Positions 1 through 8,945 of a stretch of DNA of 64,000 nucleotides are shown piece after piece. Numbering within the stretch: position 1 is the first letter of the stretch; every line of letters starts with the position of its first letter. The position numbers and the translations under genes were made by a program. This DNA is from Palsa-461 sp036844945 (GTDB taxonomy: Bacteria > Actinomycetota > Acidimicrobiia > Acidimicrobiales > RAAP-2), in NCBI GenBank assembly GCA_036844945.1, contig DAIUEV010000008.1:1-64000 (forward strand), written 5' to 3'. The notes beneath the pieces are model-generated. The model was not told where the DNA came from. It ran no database searches and worked only from the letters and a program-made list of their open reading frames with translations.

Positions 1-54
1 CTGTACCGCGACGCTGCGACGGAGCAGAGCCGGCCGGGGGTGTCGCGGCGGTGA
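1..54 (+). CDS. C-terminal end of an upstream gene (partial)
   Basis: The first 54 bases read in frame 1 as 17 codons ending in TGA at 52-54, and the next gene's GTG start overlaps that stop (GTGA). This overlap is the junction style used throughout the window, so I take it as the tail of a co-transcribed upstream gene. The residues LYRDAA resemble the YRAAA near the end of the glycosyltransferase ending at 2311, so a third GT4 enzyme is possible. The fragment is too short to assign. Confidence 0.4.
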   Translation: MYRDAATEQSRPGVSRR

Positions 55-1175
55 GCGGGCCCGGCCGGCCCTCGGTGCTCGTGGCGGTCGAGCAGCTCCG
101 CCGCCGGGTGCCGGGAGGCATCGGGACCTACGCCCGCGGGTTGCTCGCCGGACTGGCCGCCCATGAGCGCAGCCTCGGCGAACCGCTCGCCGTCACCCTC
201 TACGCCAGCGCCGCGAGGCCCGACCCGCTCGCGGGCACCGGTCGCCCCGTCCTGACCTCCCGGCTGCCGTCGCGCCTGCTCACCCGCGCCTGGGGCCTCG
301 GGCTGGCGGCCGCGCCACCCGGCTTCGACGTCGTGCACAGCGTGTCCCTCGCCGCACCGCCCGTCGGCCGCGGGGGCGCACGGCTGGTGGTGATGGTGCA
401 CGACCTCGCCTGGCGGTCCCACCCCGACGCCACGACCGCCCGCGGCCGGCGGTGGCACGAGCGGGCGCTGCGACGGGCGCTGCGCCGGGCCGACGCCTTC
501 GTCGTGCCGTCGGAGGCGGTGGCCGGAGAGCTGACGGCGGCCGGGGCGCGGCCATCCTCGGTGGTGGTCATCCGGGAGGGCGCGGACCACCTCCTGGCTC
601 CCGACCACGCCGGCGCGCGGGACATCCTGCTCGCCTCGGGCGTGGACGGCCCCTACCTGCTGGCGGTGTCCACGCTCGAGCCCCGCAAGAACCTGCGCCG
701 CCTCGTCCAGGCGTACGAGTTGGCCCGTGCCGGCGGGCTGGGGACGCTTCCGTTGGTGGTGGCCGGCCCGCTCGGATGGGGCGATGTGGGCCTGGCCGAG
801 CTCGACTCCGACGGGGTGGTGGCGGTCGGCCACGTTGAGGACGCGGCGCTGTCGGCGCTGTATGCAGGGGCGGTCGCGTTCGTCTACGTCCCGGTGGCCG
901 AGGGCTACGGTCTGCCACCCCTCGAGGCCATGGCATCGGGCACCCCGGTGGTGGCCAGCACCGCCGTCCCGAGCGTCACCGAGTCCGACGCCGCGCCGCC
1001 GGCGCTCCTGGTCGACCCGGCCGACACCGACGCCATCGCGAGCGCGCTGGTGTCGGTGGTGGCCGACGCCGGGCTGGCGGCGTCGCTGCGCTCGAGGGGA
1101 GCGTCCTTTGCCGCCACGCGGAGCTGGGAGGCGGCCGCGGTGGCGCATCTCGAGCTGTGGGGGAGGCTCGTATGA
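51..1175 (+). CDS. GT4-family glycosyltransferase (group 1)
   Basis: Retaining GT-B glycosyltransferase of 374 aa, expected to transfer a sugar from a nucleotide donor in the cytoplasm to a cell-surface glycan. Seen: an N-terminal GGIGTYARGL glycine motif (about residues 22-31), the C-terminal domain opening with VSTLEPRKN (207-214), and the donor-site EX7E motif as E284-GYGLPPL-E292. The length fits GT4. The GTG start overlaps the stop of the upstream fragment, and its own stop overlaps the ATG of the next GT (ATGA), so the genes are translationally coupled. The acceptor and donor sugars cannot be read from sequence; the downstream NDP-sugar reductase hints at a deoxyhexose or mannose-type glycan. 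Confidence 0.85.
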   Translation: MSGPGRPSVLVAVEQLRRRVPGGIGTYARGLLAGLAAHERSLGEPLAVTLYASAARPDPLAGTGRPVLTSRLPSRLLTRAWGLGLAAAPPGFDVVHSVSLAAPPVGRGGARLVVMVHDLAWRSHPDATTARGRRWHERALRRALRRADAFVVPSEAVAGELTAAGARPSSVVVIREGADHLLAPDHAGARDILLASGVDGPYLLAVSTLEPRKNLRRLVQAYELARAGGLGTLPLVVAGPLGWGDVGLAELDSDGVVAVGHVEDAALSALYAGAVAFVYVPVAEGYGLPPLEAMASGTPVVASTAVPSVTESDAAPPALLVDPADTDAIASALVSVVADAGLAASLRSRGASFAATRSWEAAAVAHLELWGRLV

Positions 1176-2311
1176 GCGTCGACCCCCTCGCCGTGTCGCT
1201 CGACGTCACGGCGATCCCGGTGCGGGCGGCCGGTGCGGGCCAGTACGCGCTGGCGTTGGCCGCCGCGCTCGACCGGCGTGACGACGTGGCCCCGACCCTC
1301 GTCGCGCGGCGCGGCGACACGGCCCGGTGGCGGGACCGCGCGCCTCGCTCGACGGTGCGGGGGTGGGCTCCCGGCCCGCGGCCGCTCCGGCTTGCCTGGG
1401 AGCAGGTGGGGTTGCCCCGCCGCTTGGTGGAGGCCGGTGTGGCCGTCCACCACGGGCTGCACTACACGATGCCCGAGCGTTCCCGTCTCCCGGTCGTCGT
1501 CACCGTGCACGACTGCACCTACTTCGACCACCCCGAGTGGCACCAGCGGGCCAAGGTGCCCTTCTTCCGCCGTGCCATCCGCGCGGCGGCCGAGCGGGCG
1601 GCCGTCGTCGTCTGCGTGAGCGAGGCGACCGCGGCCCGCTTCACCGAGCTGTGCCGGCCCCGGGCCCGGGTGGTCGTCGCACCGCACGGCATCGACCACA
1701 CCCGCTTTTGCCCGGCGGAGCCGGCCGCCGGCGAGGACACCGCCGAGCTGGCTGCGCTCGGCGTCGACGCGACGCGCCCGCTCGTCGTCTTCGTGGGCAC
1801 CCTCGAGCCCCGCAAGGGGGTGGCCGGCCTCGTGGCCGCGTTCGACCGGGTCGCCGGGGACGTCCCCGACGCGCTCCTCGTGCTCGCCGGGCAGCCGGGC
1901 TGGGGACGCGACGCCACGCCCCTGTCGGCGTCGCGCCACCCCGAGCGGGTGCTCGTGACCGGCTACGTCCCCGACCGGGCCGTCCCGGCGTTGTTCCGCT
2001 CGGCGGCGGTGGTCGCGTACCCGTCGCTCGACGAGGGCTTCGGGCTGCCGGCGTTCGAGGCGCTCGCCTGTGGGGCGCCCGTCGTCACGACGTCAGGGAC
2101 ACCGATGGCGGCTGCCCTCGACGACGCCGCCATGTTGGTCACACCGGGCGACGTCGAGGCACTGGGCGAAGCGTTGCTGACCGTCGTCGCGGGGGACCCG
2201 GATCGTGAGCGCCGGCGCTCGGCCGGTCTGGCCCGGGTGGCCGGGCTCACCTGGGAGGCCAGCGCGGCCCACCACGTCGAGGCCTACCGCGCCGCCGCCG
2301 GGCGCGACTGA
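1172..2311 (+). CDS. GT4-family glycosyltransferase (group 1)
   Basis: A second retaining GT-B glycosyltransferase, 379 aa from ATG 1172, which overlaps the previous stop (ATGA). The C-terminal donor domain shows VFVGTLEPRKG and the EX7E motif as E-GFGLPAF-E within YPSLDEGFGLPAFEAL, and HGIDHTRF marks the interdomain region. It is a paralogue of the upstream enzyme, so the pair probably add successive residues to one glycan. An in-frame GTG at 1157 would add five residues, but the coupled ATG is the better start. The sugar specificity is unknown. Confidence 0.85.
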   Translation: MSVDPLAVSLDVTAIPVRAAGAGQYALALAAALDRRDDVAPTLVARRGDTARWRDRAPRSTVRGWAPGPRPLRLAWEQVGLPRRLVEAGVAVHHGLHYTMPERSRLPVVVTVHDCTYFDHPEWHQRAKVPFFRRAIRAAAERAAVVVCVSEATAARFTELCRPRARVVVAPHGIDHTRFCPAEPAAGEDTAELAALGVDATRPLVVFVGTLEPRKGVAGLVAAFDRVAGDVPDALLVLAGQPGWGRDATPLSASRHPERVLVTGYVPDRAVPALFRSAAVVAYPSLDEGFGLPAFEALACGAPVVTTSGTPMAAALDDAAMLVTPGDVEALGEALLTVVAGDPDRERRRSAGLARVAGLTWEASAAHHVEAYRAAAGRD

Positions 2312-2479
2312 GTCCGACGCGCGATCCCGGTCGTCGGAGGGACCGGGCCGGCCGTGGGCGCTCGGGCGTCCCACCACGTCGCACCCTCGGTTGACAGAGG
2401 CGTGACCGTCGGGCGAAACGTACGCACCACGACGCGGTCGCGGCCACGGTGGGCCATCGAGGCGGCCGGTAGGGTGCAA

Positions 2480-3382
2480 ATGGTGCGGGCGCTCGTCACA
2501 GGCGGTGGCGGTTTCGTCGGTCGCCACCTCGGAACTCACCTCGGTTCGATGGGCGACGAGGTCATCTCGATCGATCTCGAGGTCGACGTCGCCGACCCCG
2601 AGGCGATCACCGCGGCGGTCCTTGACGCCCAGCCCGATGCGATCTACCACCTCGCGGCGCTCAGCCACGTCGGCGAGTCGTGGGAGTCGCCCGCCGAGGT
2701 GCTTCGGGTCAACGTCCTCGGGACCGCGGCGCTCCTGGCGGCGGGCCGAGCGCTCGACGAGCCGCCGGTCGTCCTCGTGGTGAGCTCGGCCGAGGCTTAC
2801 GGTGCGGTCGGTCCGGACGATCTCCCGATCACCGAGTCGACCCCGCTCCGCCCGATCAGCCCGTACGCGGCCAGCAAGGCGGCCGCCGAGCAGCTCGCGC
2901 TCCAGGCCTGGCGGGGCTATGGGCAGCCGGTCGTCCTCGTTCGTCCGTTCAACCACGTCGGACCCGGCCAGGCGCCGACCTTCGCCGTGTCCGCGCTGGC
3001 CAAGCGGATCGTGGAAGCCGAGCGCGACCGTTCGGGCAGGGTCGCCGCCGGCACGCTCACCGCCCGGCGCGACTACACCGACGTCCGCGACGTCGTGCGC
3101 GCCTACCGGCTCCTCGTCACCCGCGGGACGACGGGGGACACCTACAACGTCTGCTCGGGCGTCGACGTGGCGGTGTCCGAGGTGGCCGAGCGACTGTGCG
3201 CGCTGGCCGGGGCCGAGGTGGAACTGGTCACCGACCCCGATCTCGTCCGCCCGGTCGACCTTCCGGTCCTGCGGGGCGACCCGGGCCACCTGGTCGCCGA
3301 CACCGGGTGGCGTCCGGAGATCGCGTTCGACGACACGCTCCTCGACATCCTCGAGTTCTGGCGGCAGCGGCTCGCGGCGTAG
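2480..3382 (+). CDS. NAD(P)-dependent epimerase/dehydratase, GDP-4-keto-6-deoxymannose reductase-like
   Basis: Extended short-chain dehydrogenase of 300 aa. Seen: the Rossmann motif GGGGFVG (residues 8-14), the catalytic VSSAEAYG serine region (about 101-108) and Y129-AAS-K133. The stretch RPFNHVGPGQ and the later RDYTDVRDVVRAY are typical of GDP-4-dehydro-6-deoxymannose reductases, so it may make GDP-rhamnose or a related sugar for the two upstream glycosyltransferases; that substrate is inferred. The start is set at ATG 2480 because the nucleotide-binding strand begins there; an in-frame GTG at 2354 would add 42 low-complexity residues. A TAGGGT box at 2470-2475 lies just before the ATG and may give a very short leader. 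Confidence 0.8.
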   Translation: MVRALVTGGGGFVGRHLGTHLGSMGDEVISIDLEVDVADPEAITAAVLDAQPDAIYHLAALSHVGESWESPAEVLRVNVLGTAALLAAGRALDEPPVVLVVSSAEAYGAVGPDDLPITESTPLRPISPYAASKAAAEQLALQAWRGYGQPVVLVRPFNHVGPGQAPTFAVSALAKRIVEAERDRSGRVAAGTLTARRDYTDVRDVVRAYRLLVTRGTTGDTYNVCSGVDVAVSEVAERLCALAGAEVELVTDPDLVRPVDLPVLRGDPGHLVADTGWRPEIAFDDTLLDILEFWRQRLAA

Positions 3383-3394
3383 ACGGCCCGAAAC

Positions 3395-3426
3395 CCCACT
3401 CGCCCGGCACGAGCCGGGCGAGTGGG
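3395..3426. terminator. Bidirectional terminator-like hairpin, 14-bp perfect stem
   Basis: CCCACTCGCCCGGC (3395-3408) pairs perfectly with 3413-3426 around a 4-nt loop. It sits 12 bp after the epimerase stop and 34 bp before the stop of the convergent gene, where a shared terminator is expected. No T-run follows on either side, which is common in high-GC actinobacteria. Confidence 0.7.
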
Positions 3427-3460
3427 AGCGGTGGTCGGCGGGGCGTGCCGAGCGCGGGGG

Positions 3461-3877
3461 CTACTTGGCGGTGACGGCGTCCTTCTCGGGCGCTGCCGTC
3501 TCGGTCTCCATGGCCGCCGAGGCGAGGTACTGGGTCACCTTGGCGTGCAGCTCGTCGATGCGGCTCTGGGCGACGGTGGCGACGTGACGGGCCGGGCCGG
3601 GCAGGCGGCCGGTGACCGGCTGAAGCGAGGCCTCGAGCGTCCGGATCGCCTCGGAGAGGACCGAGTCGACCTTGCTCGCCTGTCGGAGCGCCTGGGTGCG
3701 CAGGCTGGTGTACCCGGCGCCCAGGGTCTCGTGGCCGGAGAGGCGCTTGTGCAGCTCGACCCTTCCGACCTGCAGCTTCTGGAGGCCGAGGACCCCGAGG
3801 CCGACGGCGGTGTCGACGGCGCCCTTGGCCAGTTCGGTCAGCCGGTTCAGTTCGTCTCGCTCGGTGGGGGCGGGCAT
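3461..3877 (-). CDS. Small helical protein, phasin/apolipoprotein-like
   Basis: A 138-aa protein that I do not recognise. It is predicted to be mostly amphipathic helix (rich in Ala, Leu, Glu, Lys, Arg), with no signal peptide and no convincing membrane span beyond a short VGLGVLGLQ patch. The composition recalls phasin-like or membrane-associated helical proteins, which is only a fold guess. Support for a real gene: a clear Shine-Dalgarno AAGGAG (complement of 3885-3890) seven bases before ATG, a promoter-like TTGCAA-17-TACCAT upstream, and a strong hairpin after the stop. It is monocistronic and divergent from the large GT2 gene. Confidence 0.7.
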   Translation of the reverse strand: MPAPTERDELNRLTELAKGAVDTAVGLGVLGLQKLQVGRVELHKRLSGHETLGAGYTSLRTQALRQASKVDSVLSEAIRTLEASLQPVTGRLPGPARHVATVAQSRIDELHAKVTQYLASAAMETETAAPEKDAVTAK

Positions 3878-3931
3878 GGGGGTGCTCCTTTGTGCTCGGG
3901 TGCGGTGGGTTCCCGTCGTCGGACTGAAACC

Positions 3932-3960
3932 ATGGTATCAGCTTTGTATAACAGTTGCAA
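3932..3960 (-). promoter_or_regulatory. Sigma70-like promoter for the small helical protein
   Basis: On the minus strand TTGCAA (3960-3955) and TACCAT (3937-3932) are separated by 17 nt, near-consensus spacing. The site lies about 55 nt before the ATG at 3877, in a locally AT-rich patch. Confidence 0.45.
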
Positions 3961-4022
3961 GCACTCGGGGCTTCCCGGCCTCCCGTCCAGGCACGAGTGG
4001 GAGCAGTAGCGTCAGCTTCCTG

Positions 4023-7000
4023 ATGGACGCCAGCGCACCGGCCGTCGTGGCGGTGGTGGTCACCAGGGATCCCGGGCCGTGGCTGGAGGAGACCCTCGCA
4101 GCGCTCGCCGGCCAGGACTATCCGGAGCTGGTGATCGTGGTCGTGGCCGCCGGCGGCCTGATCGATCCGACCACCCGCGTCGCCCGGGTCTCGCCCGAGG
4201 CCTTCGTCCGGCGCATCGACCGGGCGCTCCCGTTCAGCGCGGGAGCGAACGAGGTCCTGGGGTTGGTCGAGGGGGCCGCCTTCTTCCTCATCTGCCACGA
4301 CGACTGCGCACCGGACCGGAGCGCGGTGCGGCTCATGGTCGAGGAGTCCTTTCGGTCGAACGCCGCGGTGATCGCCCCGAAGGTCGTGAGCTGGGACGAC
4401 CCGCTCGTGCTCCTGCACGTCGGGATGAACGTCGACAAGACCGGCGCAGTGGTCGACCGGGTGCGGAGCCCCGAGATCGACGCCGGGCAGCACGACGGCC
4501 AGCGTGACGTGTTCGTGGCCCCGAGCGGCTGCACGCTGATCCGGGCCGACCTCATGACCGAGCTCGGCGGTTTCGACGCCGGGATCGTGGCGATGGGGGA
4601 GGACCTCGACCTGTGTTGGCGCGCCCAAGTGGCCGGCGCCCGGGTCGTCGTCGCCCCCGACGCCCGCGTCCGCCACCTCGAGGTGATCGCGCCCGGCGTC
4701 CAGCCGGTGCTCGAGGACGCCGACGCCGGCGTCACGCTGCAGGCCCTGCAACGACGGCACGAGCTCCGGACCGTCCTCAAGTGCTACAGCGCGTTCCACC
4801 TCCTCCGGGTCCTCCCGCAGGTGGCGGTCCTCTCCATCGGTGAGGCGCTGGTCGCACTGATCGCCCGAGACCGGGCGCGGGCCCGCGCGGTGCTCAACGC
4901 GTGGCGATGGAACTTCGCCCACCGGGCGGAGCTGCGAGTGCTGCGCCGGGCGGTCCAGCGGTCCCGCCGGGTGTCGGACAACCAGATCCGGCACAACCAG
5001 ATCCATGGCAGCGCCCGGCTCTCCGAGTATCTGTCGAACGTGAGCCACCTCGGGTTCGAGGTCACCCACGCACGCGTCGGCGCACTCGGCCGGGACGAGG
5101 AGACGGCCGAGCCCGAGCTCACCGGGTCGATCGCCGGGGCGTTCTCCGAGGACGACAGCTTCGACGACTGGGACGACCGCGGTCGGTTCGCCCCGCGCGG
5201 CCCCCGCCAGTCGCGGGTGCTGGCCAGCCGACGCTCGAGGCTCGTGGCCGGCCTCGCGGTCGCGCTCCTCCTCGTCATCGGGGTCCGCGACCTCATGTCC
5301 GGGGCGTTCCCGGCGGTCGGCCAGCTCCTCGCGCCCTTGTCATGGTCGGGAACCTGGCACCAGTTCTTCGCGAGCTGGCAGCCGGCCGGGGTGGGCACGA
5401 CCGCGCCGTCGTCTCCCGCCTTCGCCGCGCTCGGCGCGCTCGGCACGATCCTGCTCGGCGGGATGGGGCTCGCCCAGAAGGTCCTCGTGTTCGGCTGCGT
5501 CCCGGTCGGCGCATGGGGAGTGTCGAGGCTCCTGGCCCCGTTCGGCTCGAAGCGCGGGCGGCTCTTCGGCGCCGGGGCGTACCTCGGCCTCCCGCTCGTC
5601 TACGACGCCCTCGCGCACGGCCGGCTCGACGCGATGGTCACCTTCGCGCTGGCGCCGTGGGTCATCGCCGCCCTCATGCGCGCGTCCGGCGCCGACCCCC
5701 ACGCCGTCGGGATGGGCCGGCACGGTCGCCAGCCCCGAACCCAGGTGCTGGCGCTCGGGGTCCTGCTCGCCATCGGGATCGCGTTCGCCCCGGCGATGGC
5801 GGTGGTCGTCCTCGTGTGCGCCATCGGGATCTGGGCCGGTTCGGGGCTGGTCGGCCAGGCCCGGGGGGCCGGCCGGGTGGTGCGGGCCTCGATCGGCGGA
5901 CTGGGCGTCGCGCTGGTGCTCTGCGCCCCGTGGGTGATCGGGGTCGCGCTCGCCGGACCGCGGGCGCTCGCCGTCCTCGGCCTGCCCTCTGCGCCGTCCG
6001 GTGCCCCGTCGTGGACCGCGCTCTTGCGGTTCGACCTCGGCCCGGTGGGCGGCTCGCCGCTCAGCTGGCTGCTCCTGGTGGCAGCCCTCCTCCCGCTCCT
6101 CATCGGCACCGGGCCCCGGCTGGCCTGGGCCGGACGCCTGTGGACGGTCGCCCTCTTCAGCTGGGGCCTCGCCTTCGTGGTCGCGCGCGGTTGGACCCAC
6201 TCGTTCGCGCCGAGCGTCGACGTCCTCCTCGTTCCGGCGGCCGTCGCCGTGGCCGCGTGCATCGGCTTGGGGGTGGCCGCCTTCGAGAACGACCTCGTCG
6301 GCCAACGATTCGGATGGCGTCAGCTCACGACCTCGCTCATGATGGTGGCCGCCCTGGCGGGCATGATCCCGGTCGTCGCCGAGGTCTCGAGCGGCAGCTT
6401 CGGCCTGCCCGCCTCGGGATTCAGCGGTTCGCTCCAGTTCTTGGCGGCGCGCGGCGGCGACTCCTACCGGGTGCTCTGGCTCGGTGACCCCGCGGCGCTG
6501 CCGCTCGGCGGGTGGTCGGCCGGCGCGGGGCTCGCGTATGCCACCACCGAGGACGGGCCGCCCGGCGCGCAGGATCTCTACGCCCCGGCCAGCCCCGGAC
6601 CCGCGACCCAGCTTGCCTCGGCGGTCGCGCTCGCCCGCGCCGGTGGGACCTCGCACCTCGGCCGGCTGCTCGCCCCCGAGGCCGTCCGCTACATCGTCGT
6701 CCTGGAGACCCTGGCGCCGTCGCTGGTCGGGGTGCAGAGCGCACCCAGCTATCCGGTCCCGGCCGACCTCGTGCCCGCGCTCGACCAACAGGGCGACCTC
6801 CGCCAGATCCCGGGCGGCGAGGGGTTCGTCGTCTTCGCCAACACCGCCGCGCTGCCCGAGCGGGCCGGCCGGTCCGGGGGGCCGGTCCGGGGCGTGGTCG
6901 CGAGCTCGGGGGCGGCGGCGGGGATCGTCCGCCCGGCCACCGGCGATCTGCGGGGCTGGCACGCCGTGCTCGGGGGACCCGCCGGGTCCGAGGGGTACTT

Positions 7001-7367
7001 CGGACCGGTGGGTGCCGGCACCGCCTACGTCGCGATGGCCCCCGGCGGGGACTTCCAGCTGTCCGTCGCCGGGGTCGGGGCCCCGGCCAGGCCGGCGTTC
7101 TCGTGGGCCACCCAGTTCGACGTCCGCGCCGGCGGCGCGGGGGCGCTCCGCTTCGCCGGCCTCCCGTTCGCCGGTCTCGGGGCGCTGGCCGAGCTCCTGC
7201 TCTGGCTGGTGGTCGTGGCGGTCCTGGCCGACCGGCGGTTCGCCGTCCGGGCTCGCCTCCGGGCGCTGGCCGCGGCCCGACCGAGCGAGACGACCGTGCG
7301 GCCGGCCCCCCGGTCCCCCTCGGACCGCAGCGCGCGGCCGCGCCACGAGCGGGCGGGGGCACGGTGA
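4023..7367 (+). CDS. Large GT2 glycosyltransferase with multi-span membrane domain
   Basis: A protein of 1,114 aa. The N-terminal ~250 residues are a GT-A/GT2 domain (VVVTRDPGPWLEETLAALAGQDYPE start, a CHDDCAPD acidic metal-site segment, later GGFDAGIVAMGEDLDLCWR). From about residue 400 come a basic stretch and many hydrophobic segments, then an extracytoplasmic region and a last span near the C-terminus. It probably moves a sugar onto a lipid carrier or envelope glycan. The next gene encodes a DUF5719 protein coupled by GTGA overlap, a pairing found in other actinobacterial envelope clusters. ATG 4023 is chosen because the GT2 fold begins there; the open frame reaches back to 3672 without protein-like sequence. 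A TAGCGT box (4007-4012) lies 10 nt upstream. Confidence 0.85.
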   Translation: MDASAPAVVAVVVTRDPGPWLEETLAALAGQDYPELVIVVVAAGGLIDPTTRVARVSPEAFVRRIDRALPFSAGANEVLGLVEGAAFFLICHDDCAPDRSAVRLMVEESFRSNAAVIAPKVVSWDDPLVLLHVGMNVDKTGAVVDRVRSPEIDAGQHDGQRDVFVAPSGCTLIRADLMTELGGFDAGIVAMGEDLDLCWRAQVAGARVVVAPDARVRHLEVIAPGVQPVLEDADAGVTLQALQRRHELRTVLKCYSAFHLLRVLPQVAVLSIGEALVALIARDRARARAVLNAWRWNFAHRAELRVLRRAVQRSRRVSDNQIRHNQIHGSARLSEYLSNVSHLGFEVTHARVGALGRDEETAEPELTGSIAGAFSEDDSFDDWDDRGRFAPRGPRQSRVLASRRSRLVAGLAVALLLVIGVRDLMSGAFPAVGQLLAPLSWSGTWHQFFASWQPAGVGTTAPSSPAFAALGALGTILLGGMGLAQKVLVFGCVPVGAWGVSRLLAPFGSKRGRLFGAGAYLGLPLVYDALAHGRLDAMVTFALAPWVIAALMRASGADPHAVGMGRHGRQPRTQVLALGVLLAIGIAFAPAMAVVVLVCAIGIWAGSGLVGQARGAGRVVRASIGGLGVALVLCAPWVIGVALAGPRALAVLGLPSAPSGAPSWTALLRFDLGPVGGSPLSWLLLVAALLPLLIGTGPRLAWAGRLWTVALFSWGLAFVVARGWTHSFAPSVDVLLVPAAVAVAACIGLGVAAFENDLVGQRFGWRQLTTSLMMVAALAGMIPVVAEVSSGSFGLPASGFSGSLQFLAARGGDSYRVLWLGDPAALPLGGWSAGAGLAYATTEDGPPGAQDLYAPASPGPATQLASAVALARAGGTSHLGRLLAPEAVRYIVVLETLAPSLVGVQSAPSYPVPADLVPALDQQGDLRQIPGGEGFVVFANTAALPERAGRSGGPVRGVVASSGAAAGIVRPATGDLRGWHAVLGGPAGSEGYFGPVGAGTAYVAMAPGGDFQLSVAGVGAPARPAFSWATQFDVRAGGAGALRFAGLPFAGLGALAELLLWLVVVAVLADRRFAVRARLRALAAARPSETTVRPAPRSPSDRSARPRHERAGAR

Positions 7368-8935
7368 CCGGCCCGCGCCACGGGGCGGGGTTCTTCGAGG
7401 CCGACCGGCCGGCTCGGCCCTCCCCCCCGCCTCCGGCTCCGCAACCACCGCGGCCGGCCCTGCGACCGGCCCGGCTGGGCGCCATCTTCGTGATCCTCGT
7501 GGCCGCGGTCGGCGGCGGGGTGGCCGACCGGGTGCTGCACCGCCCCGTTCTCGCCCCGGCCCCACCCACCGCGGTCACCGAGGTGGCCGCGGCCGGCGTC
7601 GAGTCCTCGTCCTGGTACTGCGCGGGCGGGACCCCGGCGGCGGGGTCGCTCGCGGAGGAGACGCTCGGGCTGGTCAACACGACGTCCCGGCCGGTGGCGG
7701 GCACGCTGTTCGCCGTCAGCGACCGGGGCCGGAGGGGCGCGGTCGGTCTGGTCGTCCCGGCGCACGGGCAGCTGCTCGAGGTGCCCGGCCCGCTCGTCGG
7801 CGGCAACTTCGTCGCCGCCACCGTGGAGCTCGACGGGGGCGGGGTGCTCGTCAACGAGTCGGTGGCCAGCACGACCGGCTGGTCGACCACCTCGTGCTCG
7901 CGCTCGACCTCGTCGAACTGGTACTTCGCGTCGGGGGCCACCGTCAACGGCGGCACCCTCGCGCTCTCGCTCTACAACCCGGCCACGACCGAGGCGGTCG
8001 TGGACCTCACCTTCGTGACCCCGGCCGGGCTGTCGGAGCCCCAGCCCTTCGAGGGCATCGTCGTCCCGGCCGGGTCGCTCGCGGTCGAGGAGGTCGACCG
8101 CTACGTGCAGGACCAGTCGAGCGTGTCGGCCATCGTGACGGCGCGCACCGGCTCGGTGGTCGCCGACGAGCTGCAGGCGGTGTCGACCCACGGCATCCAC
8201 GGGCTGTCGCTCCGGCTCGGGGTGCCCACGCTCTTCCCGGCCTGGTCGGTGCCGCGCTCGATCGACCTCACCGGCGGCACCACCGCGATCACCGTCTTCA
8301 ACCCGTCGCTCCGGCCCGACCGGGTGTCGGTCGAGATCCGCCCGTTCCGGTCCCCGCCGGCCGAGTTCTCACAGGCGGTGGCGCCCCGGAGCGCGTGGGT
8401 GCTCGAGACGACCCAGCAGACCCGGATCCCCGACGGGATCCCCTTCCTGGCCACGGTCCGGGTGCGGGGGGGACCCGGCGTCGTCGTCGACCGGATCACC
8501 ATCGCGCCGAGCTCCTTCCAGGGACCCCAGTTCGGCGCGGTGACCGCCCTCGCGCTCGGGCCCGCCCAGCCGGCCACGCCGGTGGCCGTGCTGCCGTCGC
8601 CGGGGACGCCCGGGCACCCGACGGTGCCGGGGGCAGGGCTCGGCGCGCTCAGCCTGTTCAACCCCGGGACGCAGCCGGCCCATGTGCGCGTGTGGGCGCT
8701 CGCGACGACCGCCGGGCTGGTGCGGTTGGCGAGCGCCACGCTGCCCGCCGGCGCCTCGCTCACGCTCGCGTCGACCGCCAGCACCGGGGTGCGGCGGGCG
8801 GCGGGGCTGTCCCGGCTCGGCCGGGTGCCGGTGCTCGTCTCGGCCGACCAGCCGGTGAGCGTGCTCGAGGACCTGGTGCCGACGGCGACCGGCGGGGTGG
8901 TGTCGCTGGCCGGTGCGCCGGCGGGCGCCCCGTGA
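7364..8935 (+). CDS. DUF5719-family membrane-anchored envelope protein
   Basis: A 523-aa protein with a Pro-rich cytoplasmic N-terminus, one membrane span at about residues 38-55 (AIFVILVAAVGGGVADRV) and a long extracytoplasmic region. That region is built from repeated beta-sandwich-like units, with recurrent phrases such as LSLFNPGTQPA, LYNPATTEA and VFNPSLRPD. This matches DUF5719, a family of unknown function usually next to a GT2 membrane glycosyltransferase, as here. GTG 7364 overlaps the preceding stop (GTGA), indicating coupling. It may present or scaffold the glycan made by its partner, which is an inference. Confidence 0.8.
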   Translation: MTGPRHGAGFFEADRPARPSPPPPAPQPPRPALRPARLGAIFVILVAAVGGGVADRVLHRPVLAPAPPTAVTEVAAAGVESSSWYCAGGTPAAGSLAEETLGLVNTTSRPVAGTLFAVSDRGRRGAVGLVVPAHGQLLEVPGPLVGGNFVAATVELDGGGVLVNESVASTTGWSTTSCSRSTSSNWYFASGATVNGGTLALSLYNPATTEAVVDLTFVTPAGLSEPQPFEGIVVPAGSLAVEEVDRYVQDQSSVSAIVTARTGSVVADELQAVSTHGIHGLSLRLGVPTLFPAWSVPRSIDLTGGTTAITVFNPSLRPDRVSVEIRPFRSPPAEFSQAVAPRSAWVLETTQQTRIPDGIPFLATVRVRGGPGVVVDRITIAPSSFQGPQFGAVTALALGPAQPATPVAVLPSPGTPGHPTVPGAGLGALSLFNPGTQPAHVRVWALATTAGLVRLASATLPAGASLTLASTASTGVRRAAGLSRLGRVPVLVSADQPVSVLEDLVPTATGGVVSLAGAPAGAP

Positions 8936-8945
8936 CCGCGTCGGT

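Noticed and set aside
5340..7565. Long minus-strand open frame (741 codons) opposite the GT2 gene
   Set aside because: It is low-complexity (Arg/Pro/Gly/Glu-rich), has no motif and mirrors the high-GC codon bias of the gene on the other strand.
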